Assembly (NCBI GenBank): GCA_022402445.1
Contig: JAKRSF010000003.1
Span: 186,001 to 250,000, forward strand
Direction: 5' to 3'
DNA length: 64,000 nt
Source of the DNA: Cyanobacteriota bacterium
GTDB lineage: Bacteria; Cyanobacteriota; Cyanobacteriia; CACIAM-69d
Within the stretch, counting starts at the first letter, position 1. Every line of letters begins with the position of its first letter. Under the pieces are notes generated by a model. The model did not search any database and had not been told where the DNA came from. It saw only the letters and a list, made by a program, of their open reading frames with translations. This document shows positions 56,011-64,000 of this stretch, piece by piece. Both the position numbers and the translations under genes were made by a program.

Positions 56011-56395
56011 AGATGTGGCTTGCGGCTGGTTTTCGCGCGATCGCGCGGGCGACGGCGAAAAACTACGCAGCCCGTATTGTAAACCAATCGGTCCCCCCCT
56101 CAACCGCCCCCGTCCGCAGGGACTCTGGCCACCTTCTGGGCCACCCGTCGGCTGGCCGGTCAGATCAATGGGTTAATGATCGGTAAGGATTAGGGCAGGG
56201 GGGCTCCCCCCTTCCCCACCGCCCCCACCAGCGGCCCATGGCGGTTCCACCCAGGAGCCGGACACCCGACTCAGGAGCCGCGATTCAGCCGTCCCGCGAT
56301 CGCGCCGCCCCCCTCCCCGGCCCCGTCCGTCAGGCCCGCCCCCCTACCCCGCTTGATTTCAAAGACCACGCACTCCTCCTCTCCACTCCCCCGTC
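56011..56395. other. Intergenic region upstream of the Amt-kinase fusion
   Basis: 385 bp, promoter of tRNA-Leu (minus) and of the fusion gene (plus). CG-rich; no NtcA-like GTA-N8-TAC found. Nothing else recognised. Confidence 0.4.
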
Positions 56396-59300
56396 ATGAA
56401 GGACATCGCTTGGCTGCTCGGCTGTGCGGGACTCGTGTTCCTGATGCAGCCCGGTTTTCTCTGTTTGGAATCGGGCCTGACGCGCTCAAAAAATAGCATC
56501 AACGTCGCCGTCAAAAACCTCAGCGACTTCGGCATCGCCGTCTTCCTCTTCTGGGTGATGGGCTTTGGGCTCATGTTCGGCGCAACGGCGATCGGCTGGA
56601 TCGGCACCGATCAATTTGTGGTGGAACTGGAGCGATCGCCCCAACTGGCCGCATTCTTCCTCTTCCAGGCCATGTTTTGCGGCACCGCCACCACCATCGT
56701 CTCCGGGGCCGTGGCGGAGCGGCTGCGCTTCAGTAGCTATGTAGGCATTTCCATCCTGGTGTCAGGGCCGATCTATCCCGTCTTTGGCCACTGGGTTTGG
56801 AATGGGGTGAACCAGGGGGAGCAGCTCGGGTGGCTGGCGCGGTTGGGGTTTGTGGACTTTGCGGGGGGGACGGTGGTCCATGGCATTGGGGCGTGGGTGG
56901 CCCTGGCGGCGCTGCTGGTGGTGGGGCCACGGCTGGGGCGGTTTGATGCCCAGGGGCGATCGCGCAAAATCGGCGGCTCGGACCTGCCCTTTTCCATGCT
57001 CGGGGCCATGCTGCTCTGGCTGGGATGGTTTGGGTTCAACGGCGGCAGTACCCTGGCCCTCAATGAAACGGTGCCGGCCATCATTGCCCATACGGTCATT
57101 GCGGGGGTGTCGGGGCTCATTGCGGGGGGTGTGGTGGGGTGGCAGCGCCATCGCCGTCCGGATGTGGAAACCCTGATCAATGGATCCCTGGCGGGGCTGG
57201 TGGCGATTACGGCGGGCTGCCATGCGGTGACGACTCCCCAGGCGTCAATGATTGGGGCGATGGGGGCGGTGGTGATGCTCTGGGGCGATCGCGCCCTCGA
57301 ACGGTGGCGCATTGATGACGCGGTGGGGGCCGTGGCGCTCCATGGGATGACGGGGGCCTGGGGCACGCTGGCGGTGGGCATCTTTGGCAATCTACAAATT
57401 CTGGGCACGGGCCTCGGGCGTCTCCAACAGATAGCCGCCCAGGTTTTGGGGGTTGGTGTTGGGTTTGGGTGGGCCTTTGGGCTGGCGTGGCTGGTGCTCA
57501 GTGGCCTCAACCGGCGCTGGCGGCTGCGGGTGTCGGAGGAGGAGGAAATCCAGGGGCTGAATGTGTCGGAACACCAGGCCCGGACGGAGCTCTACGATTT
57601 GTTTCAGGTGATGGATCGCCATGCCCGCGCCCAGGATCTGAGCCTGCGGGTGCCGGTGGAGCCTGCGACGGAGGTGGGCTATATCGCCAAGCGCTACAAC
57701 CAGGTGATGGATGCGCTCCAGGATAAGTCGGAGGAGCTGGAGCGGTTCAATCAGCAGTTGGAGCAGACGGTGCGCGATCGCACGGCGGACCTGGAGGCGG
57801 CCAATGGGGAGTTGCAGCGGCTCGATCGCGTGAAGGATGAATTTTTGGCGAATACGTCCCACGAGTTGCGGACTCCGTTGACGGGCATGATCGGTCTGGC
57901 GGAGGCGATCGCGGAGGAGGTGGCGGGGCCGGTGACGCCCCAGCAGCGGAGCTATCTGACGGCCATTGTGGATAGCGGTCGGCGGCTGGCCAAGCTGGTG
58001 GGGGATGTGCTGGATGTGGCGAAATTTCGGGAACAGGGGCTCGATTTGCGCCTAGGGCCGGTGGATCTGGCAACGACGATCGCGGGGGTGCTCAAAATCC
58101 ACGGGACAACGGCCCAAAAGCGAGGGTTGACCCTGGCCCACGACCTGGCCCCGGACCTACCGCCGGTGCTGGCCGATCGCGATCGCCTGGAGCAAATTCT
58201 GCACAACCTGGTGAATAATGCCCTGAAATTTTGCGAGGCGGGGTCCGTGGAGGTCCGGGCGGAGTTGGTCACCACCGACCCTCAGGCGGTCAAGGTCACC
58301 GTCCAGGACACGGGCATTGGCATTCCGCGCGATCGCCTCGGGGCCATTTTTGAACCCTTTGAGCAGGCGGACGGCTCGACGGAACGGCGCTACGGCGGCA
58401 CGGGGCTGGGGTTGGCGATCGTTAAATTGCTCGTCGAGCGCCATGGGGGGGCCATGGAGGTGGTCTCGGAACTGGGGCGGGGCACCACCTTTTCGTTCAC
58501 GCTGCCCCTGGCGGATCCTGAAATGGCGATCGCGGCTCCCCCGGCGATCGCCCCGGCCCCAGACGATCCCCGCAAGACCCTGCGGTTCACCCTAGATGCC
58601 CGCGCGATCGCCCCGCCCAGCGATCGCCCCGCCACCGCCGACCTCGCCACCGCCGACCTCGCCACCGCCACCAGTAACGGACTCGATCTATCGGCCGAGC
58701 GACGGTTCAAACGGCAGCTAGAGCAGCCCAAGCCCACCCCCCAAGCCCCCGAGGCGGAGTTGCGCTTTCGCATCCTGATCGTCGATGACGAACCGATTAA
58801 TCAAACGGTCCTCCAGGCCCACCTCAATCCCCAAATCTACGAAACCATCGTCGCCAGCAGCGGCCCCGAGGCGATCGCGATCGTCGAAGGGGGCTTCAAA
58901 CCCGATCTCGTGCTCATGGACGTGATGATGCCCACCATGAGCGGCTATGAAGCCACCGCCAAACTGCGGGATCTCTACCCCGCCAATGAGCTACCGATCG
59001 TCATGCTCACGGCCAAAAACCAAATCGAAGACATCGTGCAGGGGCTCGACGCCGGGGCCAATGACTACCTCAGCAAGCCCATTTCCCGCCAGGAATTGCT
59101 CGCCCGGTTGGGCACCCACATCAAACTGTCGAGCATCACCCTGGCCTACAGCCGCTTTGTGCCCCATGAGTTCCTAGAACTGCTGGAAAAGGACAGCATT
59201 CTGGAGGTGCGCCTCGGGGATCAGGTGGAGCGGACCATGGCGGTGCTCTTTGCCGATATTCGCGCCTTTACGGCCCTGTCGGAGCAGATGACCCCTTCGG

Positions 59301-59989
59301 AAAATTTTCGCTTCATCAATGCCTACCTCTCCCGCATGGAACCGGCGATCGCCCAGCATCGGGGGTTTATTGATAAGTTCATTGGCGATGCGATCATGGC
59401 CCTGTTTCCCCACGGCCCCGATGATGCGGTCAAGGCCGCGATCGCCATGCTCGATCAACTGGAGGGCTATAACCGCGATCGCGCTCGCCACAACCGCATC
59501 CCCATCGAAATCGGCGTCGGCATCAACGCAGGCCCCATGCGGCTGGGCACCGTCGGCGGCAGTCGGCGCATGAACGGCACCGCCATCAGCGACGCGGTGA
59601 ACCTGGCTTCACGCATTGAAGCCCTGACCAAACACTACGCCACGCCGATTCTGGTGTCCCACCACGCCTTTTCCCTGATGGACAATCCGGCGCAATTTGA
59701 CCTGCGGTTTATCGATCGCGAGGCGGTGCGGGGGCGCAAACAACCGGTGGCGGTTTTTGAGGTGCTCAATGGCCTCCCCCCGGACCAGCGGCAGCTTAAG
59801 CTGGCGGGGCGGGCCACCTTCGAGGCGGCGGTGTGGCTCTACCACCGGCAGCGGTATGGGGATGCCGCCGAAGCCCTCGCCAACTACCTGAGTGTTCATC
59901 CCGACGATCGCGCCGCCCAGTTCTACCTCAAGCGCGCCACCGCCCGCCTCAGCAGCTTTCCCGCCTTCCCGAGCAGCCCGCCCCCCTAG
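56396..59989 (+). CDS. Ammonium-transporter/histidine kinase/receiver/cyclase fusion sensor
   Basis: A 1197-residue predicted ammonium sensor. Residues 1-375 form an Amt/Rh-type channel with about 11 membrane segments; both pore histidines are retained (His162 in GGTVVHGIGA, His316 in VALHGMTG), as are the Phe-gate region (FQAMFCGTATT) and the cytosolic motif IQGLNVSEHQ. Then a HAMP-like helix (about 400-445), a coiled coil, HisKA with His489 (NTSHELRTP), HATPase (about 595-705), receiver with Asp842 (LLMDVMMP-type LVLMDVMMP), and a class III cyclase (945-1150) with metal Asp954 (FADIRAF) and Asp998 (DKFIGDAI). The C-terminus resembles a TPR unit. No obvious output DNA-binding domain. Confidence 0.9.
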   Translation: MKDIAWLLGCAGLVFLMQPGFLCLESGLTRSKNSINVAVKNLSDFGIAVFLFWVMGFGLMFGATAIGWIGTDQFVVELERSPQLAAFFLFQAMFCGTATTIVSGAVAERLRFSSYVGISILVSGPIYPVFGHWVWNGVNQGEQLGWLARLGFVDFAGGTVVHGIGAWVALAALLVVGPRLGRFDAQGRSRKIGGSDLPFSMLGAMLLWLGWFGFNGGSTLALNETVPAIIAHTVIAGVSGLIAGGVVGWQRHRRPDVETLINGSLAGLVAITAGCHAVTTPQASMIGAMGAVVMLWGDRALERWRIDDAVGAVALHGMTGAWGTLAVGIFGNLQILGTGLGRLQQIAAQVLGVGVGFGWAFGLAWLVLSGLNRRWRLRVSEEEEIQGLNVSEHQARTELYDLFQVMDRHARAQDLSLRVPVEPATEVGYIAKRYNQVMDALQDKSEELERFNQQLEQTVRDRTADLEAANGELQRLDRVKDEFLANTSHELRTPLTGMIGLAEAIAEEVAGPVTPQQRSYLTAIVDSGRRLAKLVGDVLDVAKFREQGLDLRLGPVDLATTIAGVLKIHGTTAQKRGLTLAHDLAPDLPPVLADRDRLEQILHNLVNNALKFCEAGSVEVRAELVTTDPQAVKVTVQDTGIGIPRDRLGAIFEPFEQADGSTERRYGGTGLGLAIVKLLVERHGGAMEVVSELGRGTTFSFTLPLADPEMAIAAPPAIAPAPDDPRKTLRFTLDARAIAPPSDRPATADLATADLATATSNGLDLSAERRFKRQLEQPKPTPQAPEAELRFRILIVDDEPINQTVLQAHLNPQIYETIVASSGPEAIAIVEGGFKPDLVLMDVMMPTMSGYEATAKLRDLYPANELPIVMLTAKNQIEDIVQGLDAGANDYLSKPISRQELLARLGTHIKLSSITLAYSRFVPHEFLELLEKDSILEVRLGDQVERTMAVLFADIRAFTALSEQMTPSENFRFINAYLSRMEPAIAQHRGFIDKFIGDAIMALFPHGPDDAVKAAIAMLDQLEGYNRDRARHNRIPIEIGVGINAGPMRLGTVGGSRRMNGTAISDAVNLASRIEALTKHYATPILVSHHAFSLMDNPAQFDLRFIDREAVRGRKQPVAVFEVLNGLPPDQRQLKLAGRATFEAAVWLYHRQRYGDAAEALANYLSVHPDDRAAQFYLKRATARLSSFPAFPSSPPP

Positions 59990-60087
59990 CTCCCCCGCTG
60001 CACGACCGCGATCGCGCGATACACTAAGAGGCGCATAAATCCCTGCCATAGACCCCACGCCCAAAACGCTCAAGGGAGGAAACCACC

Positions 60088-60312
60088 GTGTTAGAAGGGC
60101 AAACCCTGATCGCCGCGATCGTCTACCTCGCCTTAGCCGGTGCCTATCTGCTCGTGATCCCCGCCGGCCTCTACCTGTATCTACAAAAGCGCTGGTACGT
60201 CATGGGCTCCATCGAGCGGCTGCTGGCCTACTTCTTCGTCTTCGCCTTCTTCCCTGGAATGCTGGTCCTGTCGCCCATCCTGAACCTGCGCCCGGAAAAA
60301 CGCGCCCTCTAG
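60088..60312 (+). CDS. ndhL: NDH-1 subunit L
   Basis: Small membrane subunit of the cyanobacterial NDH-1 complex for cyclic electron flow and respiration. The 74-residue product has two membrane helices ([20 protein letters not shown] and the [19 protein letters not shown] segment). It starts at GTG, 8 bases after a GGGAGGA ribosome site (60073-60079). The DUF3007 gene and trpA follow on the same strand, a gene order seen in other cyanobacteria. Confidence 0.92.
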   Translation: MLEGQTLIAAIVYLALAGAYLLVIPAGLYLYLQKRWYVMGSIERLLAYFFVFAFFPGMLVLSPILNLRPEKRAL

Positions 60313-60345
60313 GACATGTCATCCAATCAACTCCGGCGACGGAAA

Positions 60346-60365
60346 CAAGGGGCTTAAGCCCCTTG
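60346..60365. repeat. 20-bp perfect palindrome between ndhL and the DUF3007 gene
   Basis: An exact palindrome able to fold as an 8-bp stem (CAAGGGGC with GCCCCTTG) and TTAA loop. It lies 34 bp after the ndhL stop and could be a transcript-end hairpin or a mobile palindrome remnant. No T-run follows. Confidence 0.8.
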
Positions 60366-60458
60366 CCCCACCGGATCAGTAACGATGGCATCAGGTTTTG
60401 AGACCATTGGCTGACAAACCCTAGCTCCCAAATACCCTTCGCCCCTCCCGCCCCGCCC

Positions 60459-60809
60459 ATGCGCCGCATTGATGCCCTGCTGCTCACCCTGGCCGTTTTC
60501 ATTGCCGGTGGGTTGCTCTATAGCCTGCTGCAAACCGTTGGGCTTGATGATCAGCAGGCGGGCATTTGGGCCGAGGCGATCCTGGTCGTTGGGGTGGTGG
60601 CGTGGCTGGGGAGCTACCTGTTTCGGGTCTTCACGAAAAATATGACCTACTTCCAACAGGTGCGGGACTACCGGGAGGCGGTGCTGCAAAAGCGCCTAGA
60701 GTCCCTGTCGCCGGAGGAGCTGGCCCAACTCCAGGCGGAAATCGAGGCGGAGCGATCGCCCCAGCCCGCCCCAGGGGAAGCCTCGCCCTCGGATCCGTCT
60801 TCGCTGTAG
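60459..60809 (+). CDS. DUF3007 family small membrane protein
   Basis: A 116-residue protein with two membrane segments (about 5-25 and 38-56), a short link (YLFRVFTKNMTYFQQVRDYREAVLQ) and a C-terminal coiled coil (LESLSPEELAQLQAEIEAE). It is the conserved neighbour of ndhL and trpA in cyanobacteria and plant plastid relatives exist; function is unknown, with a link to NDH-1 assembly inferred from gene order only. Confidence 0.8.
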   Translation: MRRIDALLLTLAVFIAGGLLYSLLQTVGLDDQQAGIWAEAILVVGVVAWLGSYLFRVFTKNMTYFQQVRDYREAVLQKRLESLSPEELAQLQAEIEAERSPQPAPGEASPSDPSSL

Positions 60810-60862
60810 GGTAATTCCTCGAACTCATCCATACTCCAAGTCATTTAATTCCGTTGCTAAGC

Positions 60863-61672
60863 ATGTCCACCTCCACCGCTTCGTCCGTGTCTGCCCGCTT
60901 TGCTGCCCTGCGATCGCGGGGGGAATGCGCCCTGATTCCGTTCCTGACGGCGGGGGATCCGGACCTGGCAACGACGGCGGAGGCCCTGCGGGTGCTCGAT
61001 CGCAGCGGGGCGGATTTCATTGAACTGGGGGTGCCCTACTCCGATCCCCTGGCGGACGGGCCAACGATCCAGGCGGCGGCCACGCGATCGCTCCAGCGGG
61101 GCACGAAGCTCGATGATGTGCTGGCCCTGGTGAAGGAGGTGTCGCCGGAGTTGACCGCGCCGATTGTCCTGTTCACCTACTACAACCCGATTCTGCACCG
61201 GGGCATTGAAACCTTTTTGAAGGACATCAAGGCGGCGGGGGTGGCGGGCCTGGTGGTGCCGGATCTGCCCCTGGAGGAGGCGGAGGGTCTGCTGGTGCCA
61301 GCGGCGGCCATTGGCATCGAGGTGACGCTGCTGGTGGCCCCCACGAGTCCGATGGAGCGGATCGAGGCGATCGCGGCCCAGTCCCAGGGGTTTATCTACC
61401 TCGTGAGTGTGACCGGGGTGACGGGGGTGCGATCGCAGCTCCAGGATCGCGTCGGGGATCTGCTCACCCGGATCCGCACGGTCACTGATAAGCCCATTGG
61501 CATTGGTTTTGGCATCGCCGATGCGGATCAGGCGCGGCAGGTGCGCCAGTGGGGGGCCGATGCGGCGATCGTGGGCAGTGCGATCGTCAAACGCCTCGCC
61601 GAGGGCACCCCCACCGAAGGACTCGCCGCGATCGCGGACTTCTGCCAAACCCTCAAGGCGGCCCTGAAGTAA
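60863..61672 (+). CDS. trpA: Tryptophan synthase alpha subunit
   Basis: Cleaves indole-3-glycerol phosphate to indole, which is channelled to TrpB. From the ATG at 60863, 269 residues: [10 protein letters not shown], catalytic Glu in [16 protein letters not shown] (also the second acid, Asp), the phosphate-binding [12 protein letters not shown] and the final [14 protein letters not shown] at 60854 would add three residues; ATG is preferred. trpB is not in the window. Confidence 0.95.
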   Translation: MSTSTASSVSARFAALRSRGECALIPFLTAGDPDLATTAEALRVLDRSGADFIELGVPYSDPLADGPTIQAAATRSLQRGTKLDDVLALVKEVSPELTAPIVLFTYYNPILHRGIETFLKDIKAAGVAGLVVPDLPLEEAEGLLVPAAAIGIEVTLLVAPTSPMERIEAIAAQSQGFIYLVSVTGVTGVRSQLQDRVGDLLTRIRTVTDKPIGIGFGIADADQARQVRQWGADAAIVGSAIVKRLAEGTPTEGLAAIADFCQTLKAALK

Positions 61673-61803
61673 GGCTCGGGGACAACCCTGGGCGATTAAT
61701 AAAACTTAAACCCTCAGCGATCCTCGCTCCCGCTGGGAGATAGTAGGCTGTAGAGCAAGCCTGACGGCAAACGAGTCGTTCGACAAGAGAGGAAGATAAA
61801 ACC

Positions 61804-61998
61804 ATGTCAATTAAACGTGGCGACAAGGTGCGGGTGATGCGCCCGGAATCCTACTGGTATCGGGATGTGGGCACGGTGGCGACGGTGGACACCAGCGGCA
61901 TCAAGTATTCCGTGATCGTGCGTTTTGAAAAGGTGAATTATTCCAACATCAACACCAACAACTTCGCGCCGGAAGAGCTGCAAGTGGTTCCCGCCTAG
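61804..61998 (+). CDS. psaE: Photosystem I reaction centre subunit IV
   Basis: Stromal-side peripheral PsaE subunit that docks ferredoxin and helps cyclic electron flow. The 64-residue product ([19 protein letters not shown] start, [16 protein letters not shown] near the end) is full length and has the SH3-like fold of the family. A GAGAGGAAGAT ribosome site precedes the ATG by about a dozen bases. The gene sits alone, likely light-regulated; an AT-rich stretch follows it. Confidence 0.95.
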   Translation: MSIKRGDKVRVMRPESYWYRDVGTVATVDTSGIKYSVIVRFEKVNYSNINTNNFAPEELQVVPA

Positions 61999-62186
61999 GG
62001 CACTTTTTGGTGGCCTAGTGTTGGTTCGATTCAGTTGATAAACGACGATCAGACCCTATTTCCATAGCTCGCGATCGCGGATCTGCTTTTCCTAATCCTG
62101 GTTGGACCTGGGGGGCGAGATGCGATCGCTTTTTGATGGCTATTTTTTGATTATTTTTTTGATGGTCCAGGAGTGTACGGGTAACG

Positions 62187-63047
62187 ATGCCGGAGCTGCC
62201 GGAGGTGGAAACGGTGCGGCGGGGGTTGGCGGACACCACCGTCGGTTGGTCCCTTGAGGGGGGCGAGGTGTTGCTCGATCGCGCGATCGCGGCCCCCGCG
62301 CCAGACCGTTTTCTCAAACATCTAACCGGTTGCCAAATCCATCAATGGCACCGGCGGGGCAAATATTTGCTGGGGGAACTGCGGCGGCAGGGCGGGCCGG
62401 GGGGCTGGTTGGGGGTTCACCTGCGCATGACGGGGCAACTGCGCTGGCTCGATCGCACGGCCCCCCTCGGTCCCCACGATCGCGTGCGCCTCTGGACGGT
62501 TCAGGGAAGCGCGGCGCGGGAACTGCGTTTTAGCGACATTCGCACCTTTGGGCGGCTGTGGTGGGTGCCGCCGGGAGTCGAGCCCGCCACGGTGATCACT
62601 GGGCTGGCGAAGCTGGGGCCGGAGCCGTTTGATGGGGCATTCACGGGGGCTTATCTGAAAAAGTCCCTGGCGGGGCGATCGCGATCGCTCAAGGCGGCCC
62701 TGCTGGATCAGGCATTGGTGGCGGGGCTGGGCAACATTTATGTGGATGAGGCGCTGTTTTTGAGCGGCCTGCACCCGGAAACCCCCGGCGCGGCCCTGAC
62801 GGCGGCCCAGGGCGATCGCCTGCGGGACACCATCCGCAAAGTATTGACCGACAGCATCGCCGCCGGGGGCACCACCTTTAGCGATTTCATTTCCCTGACG
62901 GGCGTCAATGGCAACTACGGCGGCGTCGCCTGGGTCTATCGGCGCACGGGCCAGCCCTGCCGGGTCTGCGGCACCGCGATCGCGCGGATCAAGATCGCCG
63001 GTCGCTCCAGCCACTTTTGCCCCCGCTGCCAACTGGCCCCAACCTGA
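62187..63047 (+). CDS. mutM: Formamidopyrimidine-DNA glycosylase
   Basis: Removes 8-oxoguanine and ring-opened purines in base-excision repair. The 286-residue product starts MPELPEVETVRRGL, the catalytic N-terminal Pro2/Glu3, with the Lys in HRRGKYLL, the Asn/Arg-rich helix-two-turn-helix around GLGNIYVDEALF, and a C-terminal zinc finger CRVCGTAI ... FCPRCQ. It follows psaE with an AT-rich gap of 188 bp that may hold its promoter. Confidence 0.95.
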   Translation: MPELPEVETVRRGLADTTVGWSLEGGEVLLDRAIAAPAPDRFLKHLTGCQIHQWHRRGKYLLGELRRQGGPGGWLGVHLRMTGQLRWLDRTAPLGPHDRVRLWTVQGSAARELRFSDIRTFGRLWWVPPGVEPATVITGLAKLGPEPFDGAFTGAYLKKSLAGRSRSLKAALLDQALVAGLGNIYVDEALFLSGLHPETPGAALTAAQGDRLRDTIRKVLTDSIAAGGTTFSDFISLTGVNGNYGGVAWVYRRTGQPCRVCGTAIARIKIAGRSSHFCPRCQLAPT

Positions 63048-63170
63048 GCGATCGCCTAGCCCATGACCTCGCCAACGGTCGAAACAAACTCTGTACAATA
63101 GCGGGACAGGTCGGTCGCCGCATCGCCGCGATCGCCGCACCTGCCACCCATTCACCTACCCACCGGATCG

Positions 63171-63386
63171 ATGTCAGTCAAAAAAGGGGCCGCCGTCCGC
63201 GCCATCCGCAGCCAACTCGAAAACAGCGTCGAAGCCCAGGCCAGCGACACCCGCTTTCCGCCGTACCTCTTTGAAACGCCGGGGGAAGTGCTCGAAGTCC
63301 GCGATGACTATGCCCTGGTGAAGTGGGGCCGCGTGCCCACGCCGAACATTTGGCTGCGGGTCGATCAGCTCGAAGTGTTTAGCTAG
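63171..63386 (+). CDS. ndhO: NDH-1 subunit O
   Basis: Small hydrophilic subunit of the cyanobacterial NDH-1 complex. The 71-residue product has VKKGAAVRAIRSQLEN, an LFETPGEVLEV strand, and ends VPTPNIWLRVDQLEVF, the family pattern. Close to mutM but with 120 bp between; the ATG follows a purine-poor leader. Confidence 0.93.
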   Translation: MSVKKGAAVRAIRSQLENSVEAQASDTRFPPYLFETPGEVLEVRDDYALVKWGRVPTPNIWLRVDQLEVFS

Positions 63387-63448
63387 CCCTCCGCCCCTTC
63401 CCCGCGCGATCGCGCCCTTCCCCCATGGCCCCTCCCCCCGTTTCGCCC

Positions 63449-64000
63449 ATGCCCCGCGTCACCATCATCGGAGCCGGTCGGGTGGGCAGCACCCTCGCCC
63501 AGCGGCTGTTGGAACAGTACAACGTTGACGTGGTGCTGCTGGACATTGCCCCGGATCTGCCCAGGGCGATCGCGCTGGACCTGATGCAGGCGCGGGCCTT
63601 AGGAGGGCACGATCGCCAGATCATCGGCACCAACGACTATTGGGACACCGCCGGATCCGATGTGATCGTCATCGCCGCCGGTCTGCCGCGTAAACCGGGC
63701 ATGACCCGAGAGGATTTGATTAGCGTCAATGCCCGCATCGTCATCGACGCCACCCGCCAAGCCCTGGCGCGATCGCCCGAAGCCGCCCTCCTCGTCATCA
63801 CCAACCCCCTCGATGTGATGACCTACCTGGCATGGCGGGCCAGCGGTCTGCCGCCCCACCGGGTCATGGGCATGGCCGGGGTGCTCGACACGGCCCGGTT
63901 CCGCCACTTCATCGCCGAGGCCCTGGCCGTATCCTGGCACGATGTGAGCGCCCTAGTGATCGGCACCCACGGGGATACGATGGTGCCCCTGCCGCGCTAC
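63449..64000 (+). CDS. mdh: Malate dehydrogenase (cut by right window edge)
   Basis: NAD-dependent malate/lactate dehydrogenase-family enzyme. About 184 residues are visible: the Rossmann GAGRVGSTLAQRL, NAD-binding Asp in VLLDIAP, substrate Arg in GLPRKPGMTRED, the NPLDV segment, and the catalytic His in GTHGDTMVPLPRY. R-K at the substrate loop (GLPRKPGM) favours malate over lactate. ATG 63449 is chosen; 63425 would add MAPPPVSP. The 3' part is beyond the window. Confidence 0.9.
   Translation, partial: MPRVTIIGAGRVGSTLAQRLLEQYNVDVVLLDIAPDLPRAIALDLMQARALGGHDRQIIGTNDYWDTAGSDVIVIAAGLPRKPGMTREDLISVNARIVIDATRQALARSPEAALLVITNPLDVMTYLAWRASGLPPHRVMGMAGVLDTARFRHFIAEALAVSWHDVSALVIGTHGDTMVPLPRY

Larger units (their letters stand above)
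1..64000. repeat. Dispersed HIP1 palindromes (GCGATCGC)
   Basis: The octamer GCGATCGC and its shorter core recur throughout coding and non-coding DNA (examples near 2446, 7008, 8394, 13045). This is typical of many cyanobacterial chromosomes. It is noticeably thinner in the AT-richer FGE region around 31700-34400. Confidence 0.85.

Overview
The window is chromosomal DNA of a GC-rich cyanobacterium. This rests on psaE, ndhL, ndhO, thf1/psb29, a carboxysome shell gene, a spkB-type kinase, a tRNA-Leu(UAA) gene with a group I intron, and the very frequent cyanobacterial palindrome GCGATCGC (HIP1). The species cannot be named from the sequence. Coding density is high, and most genes are housekeeping or signalling genes in short transcription units.

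Layout. 1-8147: siroheme/cobalamin chelatase (cut by the left edge), cysteine desulfurase, endonuclease III, a two-gene XhoI/PaeR7I-like restriction-modification unit, an intramembrane protease, a lipid kinase and larE. 8148-20316: a repeat-rich small lipoprotein, pheT, an SpkB-like kinase, an acetyltransferase, gyrA and a Cph2-like GAF-GAF-GGDEF-EAL photoreceptor. 20317-24840: a vitamin B12-dependent ribonucleotide reductase interrupted by two inteins. 24940-26569: an HtrA-fold protein without its catalytic triad, and a carboxysome shell gene. 26833-34469: an accessory island (below). 34607-43716: an SLH/glycosidase-like protein, a giant REC-GAF-GAF-kinase-REC-cyclase hybrid, and sucrose synthase. 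43873-51340: a fatty-acid-hydroxylase-like protein, a cyanoexosortase A operon with a polysaccharide export protein, thf1, an HNH protein and an SGNH hydrolase. 51464-59989: an ammonium transporter with an NtcA-type site, a pentapeptide protein, mtnP, the intron-bearing tRNA, and an ammonium-transporter/histidine-kinase/receiver/cyclase fusion. 60088-64000: ndhL, a DUF3007 gene, trpA, psaE, mutM, ndhO and the start of malate dehydrogenase.

The most interesting part is the island at 26833-34469. It encodes a Trypco1-type protein, a trypsin-like protease with a VMAP-type C-terminal region, a MoxR-type AAA+ ATPase, a SAV_2336/vWA-like protein fused to a formylglycine-generating-enzyme (FGE, C-type-lectin fold) domain, and a second free-standing FGE protein. 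This matches the architecture of predicted NTP-dependent, protease-armed conflict systems. The last ~33 codons of both FGE domains look like variable regions of a diversity-generating retroelement (DGR): 11 aligned positions all use NNY codons and all differ between the two copies, inside a conserved frame. No reverse transcriptase or template repeat lies in the window. I infer a hypervariable sensor coupled to a protease effector. Just downstream, a 47-bp direct repeat (46/47 identical) brackets a two-gene cassette of a possible ADP-ribosyltransferase-like protein and an S1-domain partner.

Nitrogen and cyclic-nucleotide signalling are also prominent: a transporter gene under a probable NtcA site, a transporter-fused sensor kinase, two class III cyclases on hybrid kinases, and a cyclic-di-GMP photoreceptor.
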